Shown piece after piece: positions 18,886 through 28,260 of a stretch of DNA of 64,000 nt (its first letter is position 1; each line of letters starts with the position of its first letter). The stretch is from Kriegella aquimaris (GTDB taxonomy: Bacteria; Bacteroidota; Bacteroidia; Flavobacteriales; Flavobacteriaceae). A model generated the notes under the pieces. It had not been told where the DNA came from and ran no database searches. It saw only the letters and a list, made by a program, of their open reading frames with translations. Where the stretch lies: assembly GCF_900103215.1 (NCBI RefSeq), contig NZ_FNGV01000019.1, forward strand, positions 31,808 to 95,807, written 5' to 3'. The translations under genes were made by a program, and so were the position numbers.

Positions 18886-20064
18886 TTATTTTATGGTAAT
18901 TTTTTTATTCTTTATTTCATAGGCCTTTATTGAGTTAGTAGTTAAAATACTATTTAGTATTTCTTCGATTGTTTCTTCTTTACTTAAAACACCATTAAAT
19001 TTTACATTTTTAAGCTCTGGTCTAGAAAATATAATATTGACGTCGTACCAGCGGGATAATACTTTGGCAATATCTTCCAACGATTTGCCTTTAAAACTAA
19101 AGAACCCTTTTTTCCATGAAACTTCATAAGCTACATTCACAGGAATGATAGTAACATTACTATTCTCAAGATTTACTTTCGACTGCTGATTTGGTCTTAG
19201 AATCTGCTTTGTAGTACCTACGCTAATACTTACTTCGCCTTCGACCAAAGTGGTATACACGTTTTTTTCGTCTTTATAGGCATTTACATTGAACGCTGTT
19301 CCCAGCACCTCTATCTCTTGAGAGGGGTTCAATACTTTAAAAGTAGCGCCCTTGTGTTGCGTACTGGGCGACACTTCAAAATAGGCTTCGCCGTAGACCA
19401 GTTCCACTTCCCTGGTAGCACCTTCGACAAAATCCACCGGATATTTTAACTGGCTTTCCGAATTGAGCCAAACCAAGGTTCCATCTGCTAATTTCAGGTG
19501 AAATTGACCTCCTCGCGGGATAGTAAGATAATTATAGACTATCTCAGTATTGGAACTGTCGGTAGGGGCATATTCCAATTTTTCCCCGTTGCTTTGTATG
19601 TTCTTGGTGTGCAGGGTCTTTCCTTTCTCTAAATCAATTTGTGTGCCGTCCTCTAAAGTAAGGGTAGCCTTATCCGAACCTACGTTTATAGGATCTATAC
19701 TTACTACCGGGGCCATTTCTTTAGTGTTCAATGGAGTAGGAGTTTTTTGCTGGAATCCGTTTTTATAAAAATACCCGAGACCAAAAAGCAATAGAATTAC
19801 GGCAGCATATTTTACCACATTAAATGCTTTTCGCCTCGTTTGGGTTTTCTTTTCCCGTTCTATATACTCCAGCAGCTGCTTTTTGGAATTGTCAGTACCA
19901 AACTTTTTCATATTGAAATCGATTGCATGATTGATTTTTATATACTTTATTAACTCCTCTTTATTGGAGGAATCATCAATCTGCCTAGAAAGCTCATCCA
20001 GTTCAGAAATGGTTGCTTCTTTCGTTAGGTATTTTACAATAAGGGTTTTTATTGTTTTAGACAT
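18886..20064 (-). CDS. FecR-family anti-sigma factor
   Basis: The chosen start (MSKTIKTLIVKYL) matches FecR N-termini; an upstream in-frame ATG at 20097 would add 11 atypical residues. The protein has about 392 residues: a cytoplasmic N-terminal helical domain, one membrane segment (AAVILLLFGLGYFY), then a periplasmic FecR domain (GGQFHLKLADGTLVWLNSESQLKYPV, VELVYGEAYFEV) and a C-terminal STN-like portion (YDVNIIFSRPELKNVKFNG). It should hold the ECF sigma factor inactive until the neighbouring SusC is loaded. It is divergent from the sigma gene at 20178. Confidence 0.95.
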   Translation of the reverse strand: MSKTIKTLIVKYLTKEATISELDELSRQIDDSSNKEELIKYIKINHAIDFNMKKFGTDNSKKQLLEYIEREKKTQTRRKAFNVVKYAAVILLLFGLGYFYKNGFQQKTPTPLNTKEMAPVVSIDPINVGSDKATLTLEDGTQIDLEKGKTLHTKNIQSNGEKLEYAPTDSSNTEIVYNYLTIPRGGQFHLKLADGTLVWLNSESQLKYPVDFVEGATREVELVYGEAYFEVSPSTQHKGATFKVLNPSQEIEVLGTAFNVNAYKDEKNVYTTLVEGEVSISVGTTKQILRPNQQSKVNLENSNVTIIPVNVAYEVSWKKGFFSFKGKSLEDIAKVLSRWYDVNIIFSRPELKNVKFNGVLSKEETIEEILNSILTTNSIKAYEIKNKKITIK

Positions 20065-20177
20065 GTTATAGTTGATTCCATTAATTAAACGCATCAATTT
20101 TACACAACCCTTGCTTTTTTAATAATTATTTTTATAATTTGGCAACCATACACTATAATTATTTCAATTTTCGCATA

Positions 20178-20768
20178 ATGCAAAACACTTTTGCCAATGA
20201 GGCTAATTTTGTTCAAGGTCTAAAAAAGGGAGATTCAGAAGCATATACTTATTTGGTCGAAACCTACCATCATAAGTTATGTACTTATGCATTAGGACTT
20301 ATTAGGGATATCGATTTATCTGAGGATATTGTACAGGATGTTTTTATCAAAATTTGGAAACAACGTAAAAAGTTGAAGGATGATATTGATTTGACTAATT
20401 ATTTGTACAAATCGGTTTACAACCGGTTTATTGACCAATACCGAAAAATGAGAACTGTTTTTTCATTGGAAAAGGTGCATATCGACACTCTTAATGTTTT
20501 TGTTCAAGAGGATTCAGAAAATTCTTTGGAAAGGATAATTGCATATGTAAAAAGCGAAATTGAGAACCTGCCACCTAAGTGTAAGCAAGCTTTTTTGCTA
20601 AGTAAACAAGAAGGTCTTACTAACCATGAAATTGCGGAGTACTTAAATATATCTACAAAATCTGTTGAAGGTCATATTACCAAGGCGTTTTCGATTTTAC
20701 GTAAGACACTCGATGGTAAAATGAATGGTGTTTTCTTTTTGCTATTTGGAAAGGATTTAAAACAGTAA
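20178..20768 (+). CDS. ECF (FecI-like) RNA polymerase sigma factor
   Basis: The ATG at 20178 (MQNTFANEANFVQGLKKG) is the natural start; an upstream TTG at 20139 would add 13 residues. Region 2 (YHHKLCTYALGL...DLSEDIVQDVFIKIW) and region 4 (LPPKCKQAFLLSKQEGLTNHEIAEYL, STKSVEGHITKA) are clear. The sigma-70_r4_2 helix-turn-helix is complete. It should activate the leftward susCD operon under control of the divergently encoded FecR. Confidence 0.95.
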   Translation: MQNTFANEANFVQGLKKGDSEAYTYLVETYHHKLCTYALGLIRDIDLSEDIVQDVFIKIWKQRKKLKDDIDLTNYLYKSVYNRFIDQYRKMRTVFSLEKVHIDTLNVFVQEDSENSLERIIAYVKSEIENLPPKCKQAFLLSKQEGLTNHEIAEYLNISTKSVEGHITKAFSILRKTLDGKMNGVFFLLFGKDLKQ

Positions 20769-20981
20769 TAAAGTCCTATTTAGCTACCTCTTTATTTTCG
20801 CTGGGGTTGCAAAACTATTAACGCTACAGTTTTTGTACAATTTGTATGGTAATTCGAATTGGTTATGTACATCTATAAGTACCATGATTAGAAATATCTT
20901 CAGTTGAATATACCTTGAAAATTTAATCGAAATAGTGGTCAAATTGCTTTCCTGCCATAAGAAGGCTAGGCTTATATTACA

Positions 20982-21557
20982 TTATAGCTTAGTTCTAAAT
21001 AGGATAAAGAACACTACCACCTTATTTTTTTCGAACCATTCTTTTATTGATTTCTTTGCCCTGCTAATATGTTTTTCTACGGCTTTTTCAGAAATATCGA
21101 GCTCAGCGGCAATTTCTTTGTATTGATATCCAAATTTCTTACTGAGTAAAAACACTTCCTTATTCTTTCTTGGTAAATCCGCTATTGCTAATTCGAGAAG
21201 TTTCATTCTTTCTTCCTGTATATTTTCATCCTCATGAATTAAACTCAATAAAGCACCATTTTTTATTTCCATAAGGGCCTTTTCTTCCTGTTTTATTTTT
21301 TGATATTCTTTAAGAAAAGTATTGTAAACCGCTCGGTATAGATAGCTTTTTATTGATGATTTTATGTACAAGGAGTCTTTTTTTATCCAAATTTTCACAA
21401 AGGTTTGCTGTACAATGTCCTTGGCCCTGTTCTGGTCCTTGGTTAAATTATGACAGTAGACCACCAAGTTATTGTAATGAAGATTATACAATTGTTTATA
21501 AGCCCTTTCGTCACCTTTTTTTAAACTATCGAGTAATAAGATGTCTGTTTTGAACAA
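20982..21557 (-). CDS. ECF (FecI-like) RNA polymerase sigma factor with a TTG start
   Basis: This 191-residue protein has sigma region 2 (LHYNNLVVYCHNLTKDQNRAKDIVQQTFVKIW) and region 4 (DLPRKNKEVFLLSKKFGYQYKEIA; SEKAVEKHISRAKKSI). The only start between the preceding in-frame stop and region 2 is a TTG at 21555-21557. It points towards the other sigma gene, tail to tail, and is divergent from the fecR at 21701, its presumed partner. Confidence 0.93.
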   Translation of the reverse strand: MFKTDILLLDSLKKGDERAYKQLYNLHYNNLVVYCHNLTKDQNRAKDIVQQTFVKIWIKKDSLYIKSSIKSYLYRAVYNTFLKEYQKIKQEEKALMEIKNGALLSLIHEDENIQEERMKLLELAIADLPRKNKEVFLLSKKFGYQYKEIAAELDISEKAVEKHISRAKKSIKEWFEKNKVVVFFILFRTKL

Positions 21558-21700
21558 ATGGAAAAGAAATTAATTGCATTATTTTATGTAAATCTTGTAA
21601 AAAATTATCAAATATTGTTAAAAATTAAAAAATTTTCAAAAAAAATGTAGGGTTTGTGATAATATAAGGGTCTTAACTGTGTAAATGATAATCATTGTAT

Positions 21701-22867
21701 ATGAAAAACGACACGTTAAAACATCTTATTCAAGATTACCTCGATGGTAAAATTGATGAAACGCGGATGGTTGAGCTCATAAAAGATTATCACTTAGCAG
21801 AGGTCAAGGAAAAATTTGCCGAAGCTATGGAGGTTGATTTTCTATTGTCAAAACAATCTTTAAGGTTGGACTCGCAAGAAGCTTTTGAAATTTTTTTGGA
21901 GGAAATAAAATCCAAGGAAAATGCGAAGGAAGAGTCCAAAAAAATAATGTCCCGAACCTTCCTGAAATATGCTGCAATTTTTGTTGGATTTATTGGGTTG
22001 GGCCTTGCTTTCATATTAATGCTGAAATCTAATACTGCTGAACCAACTTTGCAAATATCGGATGAGACGGTTAATCTGTATTTGACAAATGGAACAGTTG
22101 AAAAATTGAAGGAGTCTGAAAGCAGCAATATTCTTGACTCGGATGGACAGGTGATAGCAGTTCAGACCCATGAAAAAATAGTGTATAAACCAGTTAAAAA
22201 ATTGGAATCTATAAAATATAATGAATTAAAAGTGCCTTACGGCAAAAGGTTTGAATTAGAATTCTCAGATGGTACCACTGTATACCTTAATTCAGGGTCT
22301 AGTATAAGGTACCCTATTCATTTTATAAAAAATGAATCGAGGAAAGTTTTTCTGAAGGGAGAGGCTTTTTTTAAGGTAGCCAAGGATAAAGCGAATCCCT
22401 TTATCGTTAGTGCAGGAGCTGTCAATGTAAGGGTGTTGGGTACGGAATTTAATGTTTCTGCCTACTCTGAAGACGATGGCATAAGTACTGTTTTGGTGTC
22501 AGGAAGCGTACAATTGTACGATTCTATTCAACCAAATATCGAAAAAGGGGAAGTAGTACTTCAACCTGGAAAAAGGGGAATGTGGAGTAAGGAACATAAA
22601 GATTTTCAAATTGACGATGTTGATACCAGTATCTATACAGCGTGGCTAAAAGATAGACTTGTTTTTAGAGATGCTCCTTTTAGCGAAATTCGTAAGAAGC
22701 TAGAGCGACATTATAATGTTTCCATAATCAATTCGAATGAGGCTTTAGATAAAAATACTTTTAATGCCTATTTCTCGGATGAAAGTATAAAGGAAATATT
22801 AGAAATTTTAGACCGTACGTATGGTATCGAATACAAAATCAAAGAAAATCAAATAATCATCAAATAA
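21701..22867 (+). CDS. FecR-family anti-sigma factor
   Basis: The ATG at 21701 (MKNDTLKHLIQDYLDGKID) is preferred over an in-frame TTG six bases upstream. The protein has about 388 residues: an N-terminal cytoplasmic domain, a membrane segment (FLKYAAIFVGFIGLGLAFIL, about 89-108), a FecR domain (GKRFELEFSDGTTVYLNSGSS; VFLKGEAFFKV; NVRVLGTEFNVSAY) and a C-terminal STN-like end. It should relay the substrate signal from the SusC encoded 150 bp downstream to the sigma factor at 20982. Confidence 0.95.
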   Translation: MKNDTLKHLIQDYLDGKIDETRMVELIKDYHLAEVKEKFAEAMEVDFLLSKQSLRLDSQEAFEIFLEEIKSKENAKEESKKIMSRTFLKYAAIFVGFIGLGLAFILMLKSNTAEPTLQISDETVNLYLTNGTVEKLKESESSNILDSDGQVIAVQTHEKIVYKPVKKLESIKYNELKVPYGKRFELEFSDGTTVYLNSGSSIRYPIHFIKNESRKVFLKGEAFFKVAKDKANPFIVSAGAVNVRVLGTEFNVSAYSEDDGISTVLVSGSVQLYDSIQPNIEKGEVVLQPGKRGMWSKEHKDFQIDDVDTSIYTAWLKDRLVFRDAPFSEIRKKLERHYNVSIINSNEALDKNTFNAYFSDESIKEILEILDRTYGIEYKIKENQIIIK

Positions 22868-22940
22868 TCATTTACAAAATACTCAGCTACGCCTATGGAT
22901 AAAGACTAATTTAAGCATCGAATACTACCATAATAAAAAA

Positions 22941-22969
22941 ATCGGAAAATGCTCGTAACATTTCCCGAT
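22941..22969 (+). promoter_or_regulatory. Stem-loop between fecR and susC
   Basis: ATCGGAAAATG (22941-22951) and CATTTCCCGAT (22959-22969) can pair over 11 positions with one imperfect pair, loop CTCGTAA. A run of seven A residues precedes it and no T-run follows, so it is more likely a processing or stabilising element than a terminator. The other fecR-susC gap in this window also holds a stem-loop. Confidence 0.45.
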
Positions 22970-23019
22970 TATAGGTTATGGCTAAACTGAATTAACCAAT
23001 TTTTAAACATTACAAAAGT

Positions 23020-26000
23020 ATGAAAAAACCTATTAGTATTAGGTGTACATCTACGTATGCCCTAAAATGGGATCTTAAAATGAAATTATCCGCATTTTTA
23101 ATTTTAATGTCCATCTTTCAGATCCATGCGACCAGCTACTCCCAAAAGGCACGTATTACATTAGAAATGAATGATGTTAACCTAGGGGATGTTCTAGATC
23201 AAATAGAATCAAAAAGTGAGTTCAAATTTTTTGTAGATACAAAAAAAATAAACATTAAGAGGAAAGTAAGTGTTAATGTGCGCAAAGAAAAAATTTCCAA
23301 TATTTTAAATAAACTTTTCCTTGATACGGACATCATTTATGAAGTATTCAATAAACAAATACTTTTAAAGAAGAAGCACAATAAACAAGTTTCAGTGCCA
23401 GAGATTGATTCTGGCAGCGAATCCCCTTTAACCATACAACAATCAATAATTGGGACAATAGCAGATTCTAAAGGTATTCCCTTACCCGGTGCAAATATTA
23501 TCGAAAAAGGTACTACGAATGGGGTTACCGCAGATTTCGACGGGAATTTTTCAATTTCTGTACAAGATGAAAACGCTGTTTTAATAGTTTCCTATATTGG
23601 TTTTGCAACTAAAGAGGTAAGTCTTATTGGTCAAACATCCATTTCAGTGATTTTGGAAGAAAGTACATCTGGCTTGGAAGAGGTTGTTGTTGTTGGGTAC
23701 GGAACTCAGAAGAAGGTGAATCTCACGGGCGCTGTTTCGCAAATATCTTCAGAGGTACTTGAAGATCGGCCCATTACAAATTTAGGTCAGGGTTTGCAGG
23801 GAATAATTCCTAACCTTAATATAAACTTAAACAGCGGTGCACCCGGTAGAGGAGCCTCTTTCAACATTAGAGGTACCACATCTATTAACGGTGGAGAACC
23901 TTTAATATTGGTAGATGGTGTTGAGATGGATGTGAATTTGATCAACCCCGAAGACATCGAGACTGTTTCGGTACTTAAAGATGCTGCTTCTTCTTCAATA
24001 TATGGAGCCCGAGCTGCTTATGGTGTCATCTTGATTACAACCAAATTGGGTAAAAAGACTGACAAACCGACTATTTCTTTCAGTACCAATGTGTCGCTCA
24101 ATAAACCCACCGGCCGTCCTGAGTATATGAATTCCATGGAATATGCCAATTGGATGAATGCGGCTAACACCAACACGAATGGTTCCAATTATTTTGATGA
24201 TGAAACAATGGAGCGCATTGAAGCCTATTATAACAATCCAGAACAAAATGAAGCAGTGTTCCATCATTCCGTTGATCCATCCAATTTATGGAGGTATAAT
24301 GGAAATACCAATTGGACGGAAGTAATGCTGAAAGATCATTACCCCATTAACAATTATAACCTAAGTATAAGTGGTGGCGGTGATAAAGTTAGTTACTATA
24401 CGTCTTTAGGGCTTTTGCATCAAAAAGGTTTGATGAAATGGTTTGATGAAGATTATAAGAGGATAAATATCTTACAGAACGTCAAGTATAAAATCAATTC
24501 TTGGTTAGAGGTTGGAATGAAAGCTACTTTCAATATTGCCGATCAGAATGATATCCCCGACAATAAACGCGGAAGTTTTTCAAACGCTGATAACCTATAT
24601 ATGGCCCAAGATTCAAGGCCTATTATGCCTGTGTATCACCCAGACGGCAATTTTGCCGGATACTCTGGAAATGGCTATTTTACAAATATGCCAGCTTTTT
24701 TGAGTCAGGGTGGAAATAGAGAATATAAGACGAATGATGCTTGGGTAACCGGTAGTTTACGCTTGACGCCTATTGATGGGTTGTCAATAAATATGAATTA
24801 TACCTACAATTATTTCAATAAAACCAACGTACATGACCTGAAAGAGTATTGGGATTATGATGCCGCTGGTCCAGCTGTTCTATTTCCGCATACTACCCCA
24901 AATTGGGTTAGAAAAGATGAAGAAGGCAATCGCTATTCTGCGCTCAATATTTACAGTGATTATGAAAAAGAGTTTGGGTCGCATTATTTAAAGGCGATGA
25001 TTGGCTTTAATCAAGAAGAAAAACAATTTGATTCTTTTTGGGTTCGAAGAGCAGATTTGATTAGTAATGATATACCCTATATTAGTACAGCTTCAGGAGA
25101 ATGGGCCGGAGGTGATTCGGGCAATGAATTGGCTATTCGAGGTGGATTTTTTCGACTCAATTACTCTTTTGCCAACAAATATCTTTTAGAGGTCAACGGC
25201 AGATATGATGGTTCTTCAAGATTTCCGAGCGAAGATAGGTTTCGTTTCTTTCCATCATTTTCAGCTGGATGGCGTATTTCTAATGAGAGTTTCTGGGGCG
25301 AATTGAAAAATACTGTGGATGAATTCAAAATTCGCGGTTCTTACGGAAGTCTAGGTAATCAATCTGCTCTTGACGGAAATTACTATCCCTACATTGCCAC
25401 TTACGGTACAGGGCAGGTGAATTATTTGCTGAACGGTGAAAAACCAGTCACCGTATATGCTCCAGGATTGGTGAGTCCGTCATTGACTTGGGAAACGGTG
25501 AGTCAATTGGATTTTGGATTCGATTTTTCAATGCTAAAAAATCGACTTTCAGGAACTTTCGATTGGTATCAACGCGATACGAAAGATATGTTGACCAAAT
25601 CTAAAACTCAGCCAGCCGTACTCGGTACGGGTGAGCCGCAGACAAATGCCGCAGATTTAAGTACCAAAGGTTGGGAACTCTTTTTATCGTGGAAAGACCA
25701 AATTGGCGAAGAACTTACTTACGGTGTTAATTTTTCATTTTCCGATTATTCTTCGGAAATTAAGAAATATGATAATCCCAACGGGGTTTTGGCAGATTAT
25801 TATGTTGGACAAAAATTAGGGGAAATATGGGGTTTTGAAACAGAAGGTTTATTTCAGTCTGATCAAGAGGCTCAAAATTATGACCAATCGGAAGTCGTGA
25901 GTCATGCCCCTTTGGCGGGTGATTTGAAATTTAAAGATTTAGATGGAGTGCCGGGAATCACGAGGGGTTCACAGACCCTAAGCGACCACGGAGACCTTAA

Positions 26001-26490
26001 GGTAATTGGCAATAGCACACCAAGGTATTCCTATGGTATTCAACTAAATTCTCAATGGAGAAATTTCGATTTTAGTCTTTTCTTGCAAGGTGTCGGTAAG
26101 CGAGATTTCTATCCAGGAAATACTTTTTTCTATGCCCATTATTCTTCCCAATGGTCCGTTCCCCAAAAATTTAATACAGATTATTGGACCCAAGATAATA
26201 TAAATGCATATTTCCCAAGGCCTCGTCTGAACGGTAGTGAAATTGGCATTGCTCAAAGTAGGTATTTGCAAAATGGATCTTACTTACGTGGGAAATTAGT
26301 ATCCGTCGGGTATAATTTTCCCAAAGCTTGGTTAGAGAAAATATTTGTCGAGCGTCTTCGTGTTTACTACTCTGGTCAAAATTTATTCGAGTTCACAAAG
26401 GTGGAAAGCATTTTTGATCCGGAATCAAATCGCGTCAACATGTATCCTTTGAATAGAACCCATTCTTTTGGGTTAGACATCTCTTTTTAA
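23020..26490 (+). CDS. SusC-like TonB-dependent receptor with STN domain
   Basis: This 1156-residue protein has a signal region (LSAFLILMSIFQIHATSYSQ, about 23-42), STN domain (about 45-115; NLGDVLDQIESKSEFKF), carboxypeptidase-regulatory-like domain (about 143-215; PLPGANIIEKGTTNGV, very close to that of the first SusC), TonB-box-like EEVVVVGYG, plug (GRGASFNIRGTTS; YGARAAYGVILITT) and barrel ending in LDISF. The STN domain fits sigma/anti-sigma signalling by the two genes upstream. It is followed after 9 bp by its susD partner. Confidence 0.96.
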   Translation: MKKPISIRCTSTYALKWDLKMKLSAFLILMSIFQIHATSYSQKARITLEMNDVNLGDVLDQIESKSEFKFFVDTKKINIKRKVSVNVRKEKISNILNKLFLDTDIIYEVFNKQILLKKKHNKQVSVPEIDSGSESPLTIQQSIIGTIADSKGIPLPGANIIEKGTTNGVTADFDGNFSISVQDENAVLIVSYIGFATKEVSLIGQTSISVILEESTSGLEEVVVVGYGTQKKVNLTGAVSQISSEVLEDRPITNLGQGLQGIIPNLNINLNSGAPGRGASFNIRGTTSINGGEPLILVDGVEMDVNLINPEDIETVSVLKDAASSSIYGARAAYGVILITTKLGKKTDKPTISFSTNVSLNKPTGRPEYMNSMEYANWMNAANTNTNGSNYFDDETMERIEAYYNNPEQNEAVFHHSVDPSNLWRYNGNTNWTEVMLKDHYPINNYNLSISGGGDKVSYYTSLGLLHQKGLMKWFDEDYKRINILQNVKYKINSWLEVGMKATFNIADQNDIPDNKRGSFSNADNLYMAQDSRPIMPVYHPDGNFAGYSGNGYFTNMPAFLSQGGNREYKTNDAWVTGSLRLTPIDGLSINMNYTYNYFNKTNVHDLKEYWDYDAAGPAVLFPHTTPNWVRKDEEGNRYSALNIYSDYEKEFGSHYLKAMIGFNQEEKQFDSFWVRRADLISNDIPYISTASGEWAGGDSGNELAIRGGFFRLNYSFANKYLLEVNGRYDGSSRFPSEDRFRFFPSFSAGWRISNESFWGELKNTVDEFKIRGSYGSLGNQSALDGNYYPYIATYGTGQVNYLLNGEKPVTVYAPGLVSPSLTWETVSQLDFGFDFSMLKNRLSGTFDWYQRDTKDMLTKSKTQPAVLGTGEPQTNAADLSTKGWELFLSWKDQIGEELTYGVNFSFSDYSSEIKKYDNPNGVLADYYVGQKLGEIWGFETEGLFQSDQEAQNYDQSEVVSHAPLAGDLKFKDLDGVPGITRGSQTLSDHGDLKVIGNSTPRYSYGIQLNSQWRNFDFSLFLQGVGKRDFYPGNTFFYAHYSSQWSVPQKFNTDYWTQDNINAYFPRPRLNGSEIGIAQSRYLQNGSYLRGKLVSVGYNFPKAWLEKIFVERLRVYYSGQNLFEFTKVESIFDPESNRVNMYPLNRTHSFGLDISF

Positions 26491-26499
26491 GTTCAACCC

Positions 26500-28152
26500 A
26501 TGAAAAACACACAAATGAAAACCTTAACTAGAACAATATTCATACTGACTTTTATAGGCCTTATTGCTTCTTGCAACAATGATTTTATGGACAGGTATCC
26601 ACCCGATAAGATCAATGAGGCTAATTATTGGAAAACCCTCGGGGATCTAGAGACTTATTCCAATCAATTTTATGCAGAACTTTCGACCTCGGGTAACTGG
26701 CAAGCAGATAATATGACCGATAACCAGGGCCCGGCCAATCGAAACGCCTTTATTTGGAATGAATACGTAATTCCTTCTACCGGTGGGGGATGGGGCAAGA
26801 ATGATTGGGCTACAATACGAAGTTGCAATTTTTTTCTTACACATTTTCAGACCGTTGAGGGTGATGCCGAACTTATCAATACCTATGTTGGTGAAGTGAG
26901 ATTCTTTAGGGCTTGGAATTATTATGGGAAGGTCAAGCAATTTGGAGATGTACCTTGGATTGATGAGGAACTCAACGTTGACTCGGGGGAATTGAACATA
27001 CCCCGAACTTCTAGAAATGTAGTGGTGGATTCAATCGTAGCGGACTTGGATTTTGCCATTAGCAACTTACCAGAAACCTCCAGTGAAAATCGGTTGACCA
27101 AATATGCTGCTCTAGCGTTGAAGTCCCGTATTTGTTTATATGAAGGAACATGGCAAAAATATCACGGTTTAGGTGATTTCGAAGATTTATTGCGAAAATC
27201 TGTTGAAGCTTCAACAGAAATTATTGACTCGGGCAATTTTCAAATTTACAATACAGGTAATCCAGATGAAGACTACTATAACCTTTTTATCATAGATGAG
27301 CTTTCTGGTAATAGTGAAGCGATAATGATTAAGCAGTATTCCGAAAATCTTTTGATGTCAAATCGAGTAAGACAACTTGGTGAATCCGGTAGCGGTTTTA
27401 CTAAAGATTTTGCCTTGACCTATCTAAGTAATGATGGGCTTCCCATAGCGAATAGTACGGAATATCAAGGTGATAATGTAAATGACTACATGCAAGAATT
27501 TGAAAATCGGGATCCTCGTATGAAACAATCTATTTACACGCCTGATCAGCCATATCATATCACCAGTGATGGTGAGGTGCAAAATCAAGAGGCCCCACAG
27601 TTTGATAATGGATTGTGTTTTACAGGTTATCGGATATATAAACAATTTTCTCCTACCCAGCGTGATTTTGAATACCAGCGATGCACTCTTGACGAATTTA
27701 TATTCCGTTATGGGGAAGTCTTGCTAAATTATGCTGAAGCTAAGGCTGAGTTAGGGGAAATAGATCAGTCAGATTTGGATCTTAGTGTTAACAAATTGAG
27801 AGAACGAGTCAATATGCCTTCTATGACCTTGGATGTTGGGTTCGTGGATCCAAACTGGCCAAACTGGGAGGTTCCGGTTTCAGACTTGATTAATGAAATT
27901 CGGCGAGAACGTCGCGTAGAACTGGCCGCCGAAGGGTTCAGGTTCGATGACCTAATGCGATGGAAAGCGGGTAAACTTTTGGAAGGACCTAATTCATTTC
28001 TTGGTGCTCTTGACCCTGATACAGAAGAATACCGGGTTTTATATCCAGGTTTGACCAGAACGTGGGATGATAAACTCTATCTCTATCCTGTTCCCATACA
28101 GGAAATCACGTTAAACCCTAACCTGACCCAAAATCCAGGCTGGTCAGAATAA
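26500..28152 (+). CDS. SusD/RagB-like surface glycan-binding lipoprotein
   Basis: This 550-residue protein has a lipoprotein signal (FIGLIASC, then NNDF). RFFRAWNYYGKVKQFGDVPWI matches the SusD family's conserved YY..V..FGdVP region, and the C-terminus NPNLTQNPGW is typical. FRFDDLMRWKAG and RRERRVELAAEG are the usual C-terminal SusD signatures. It pairs with the SusC just upstream and is cotranscribed with the fucosidase/esterase genes. Confidence 0.95.
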   Translation: MKNTQMKTLTRTIFILTFIGLIASCNNDFMDRYPPDKINEANYWKTLGDLETYSNQFYAELSTSGNWQADNMTDNQGPANRNAFIWNEYVIPSTGGGWGKNDWATIRSCNFFLTHFQTVEGDAELINTYVGEVRFFRAWNYYGKVKQFGDVPWIDEELNVDSGELNIPRTSRNVVVDSIVADLDFAISNLPETSSENRLTKYAALALKSRICLYEGTWQKYHGLGDFEDLLRKSVEASTEIIDSGNFQIYNTGNPDEDYYNLFIIDELSGNSEAIMIKQYSENLLMSNRVRQLGESGSGFTKDFALTYLSNDGLPIANSTEYQGDNVNDYMQEFENRDPRMKQSIYTPDQPYHITSDGEVQNQEAPQFDNGLCFTGYRIYKQFSPTQRDFEYQRCTLDEFIFRYGEVLLNYAEAKAELGEIDQSDLDLSVNKLRERVNMPSMTLDVGFVDPNWPNWEVPVSDLINEIRRERRVELAAEGFRFDDLMRWKAGKLLEGPNSFLGALDPDTEEYRVLYPGLTRTWDDKLYLYPVPIQEITLNPNLTQNPGWSE

Positions 28153-28260
28153 TAAATTATATTTTAAACTAAAAGTCACGATAGGGCAGAAAAGGAAAGG
28201 ACAGAAAATTGGTCATTCTGTCCTGTTGTGATTTTAGTTGTGAAAATAAAGAAAAGTAAT

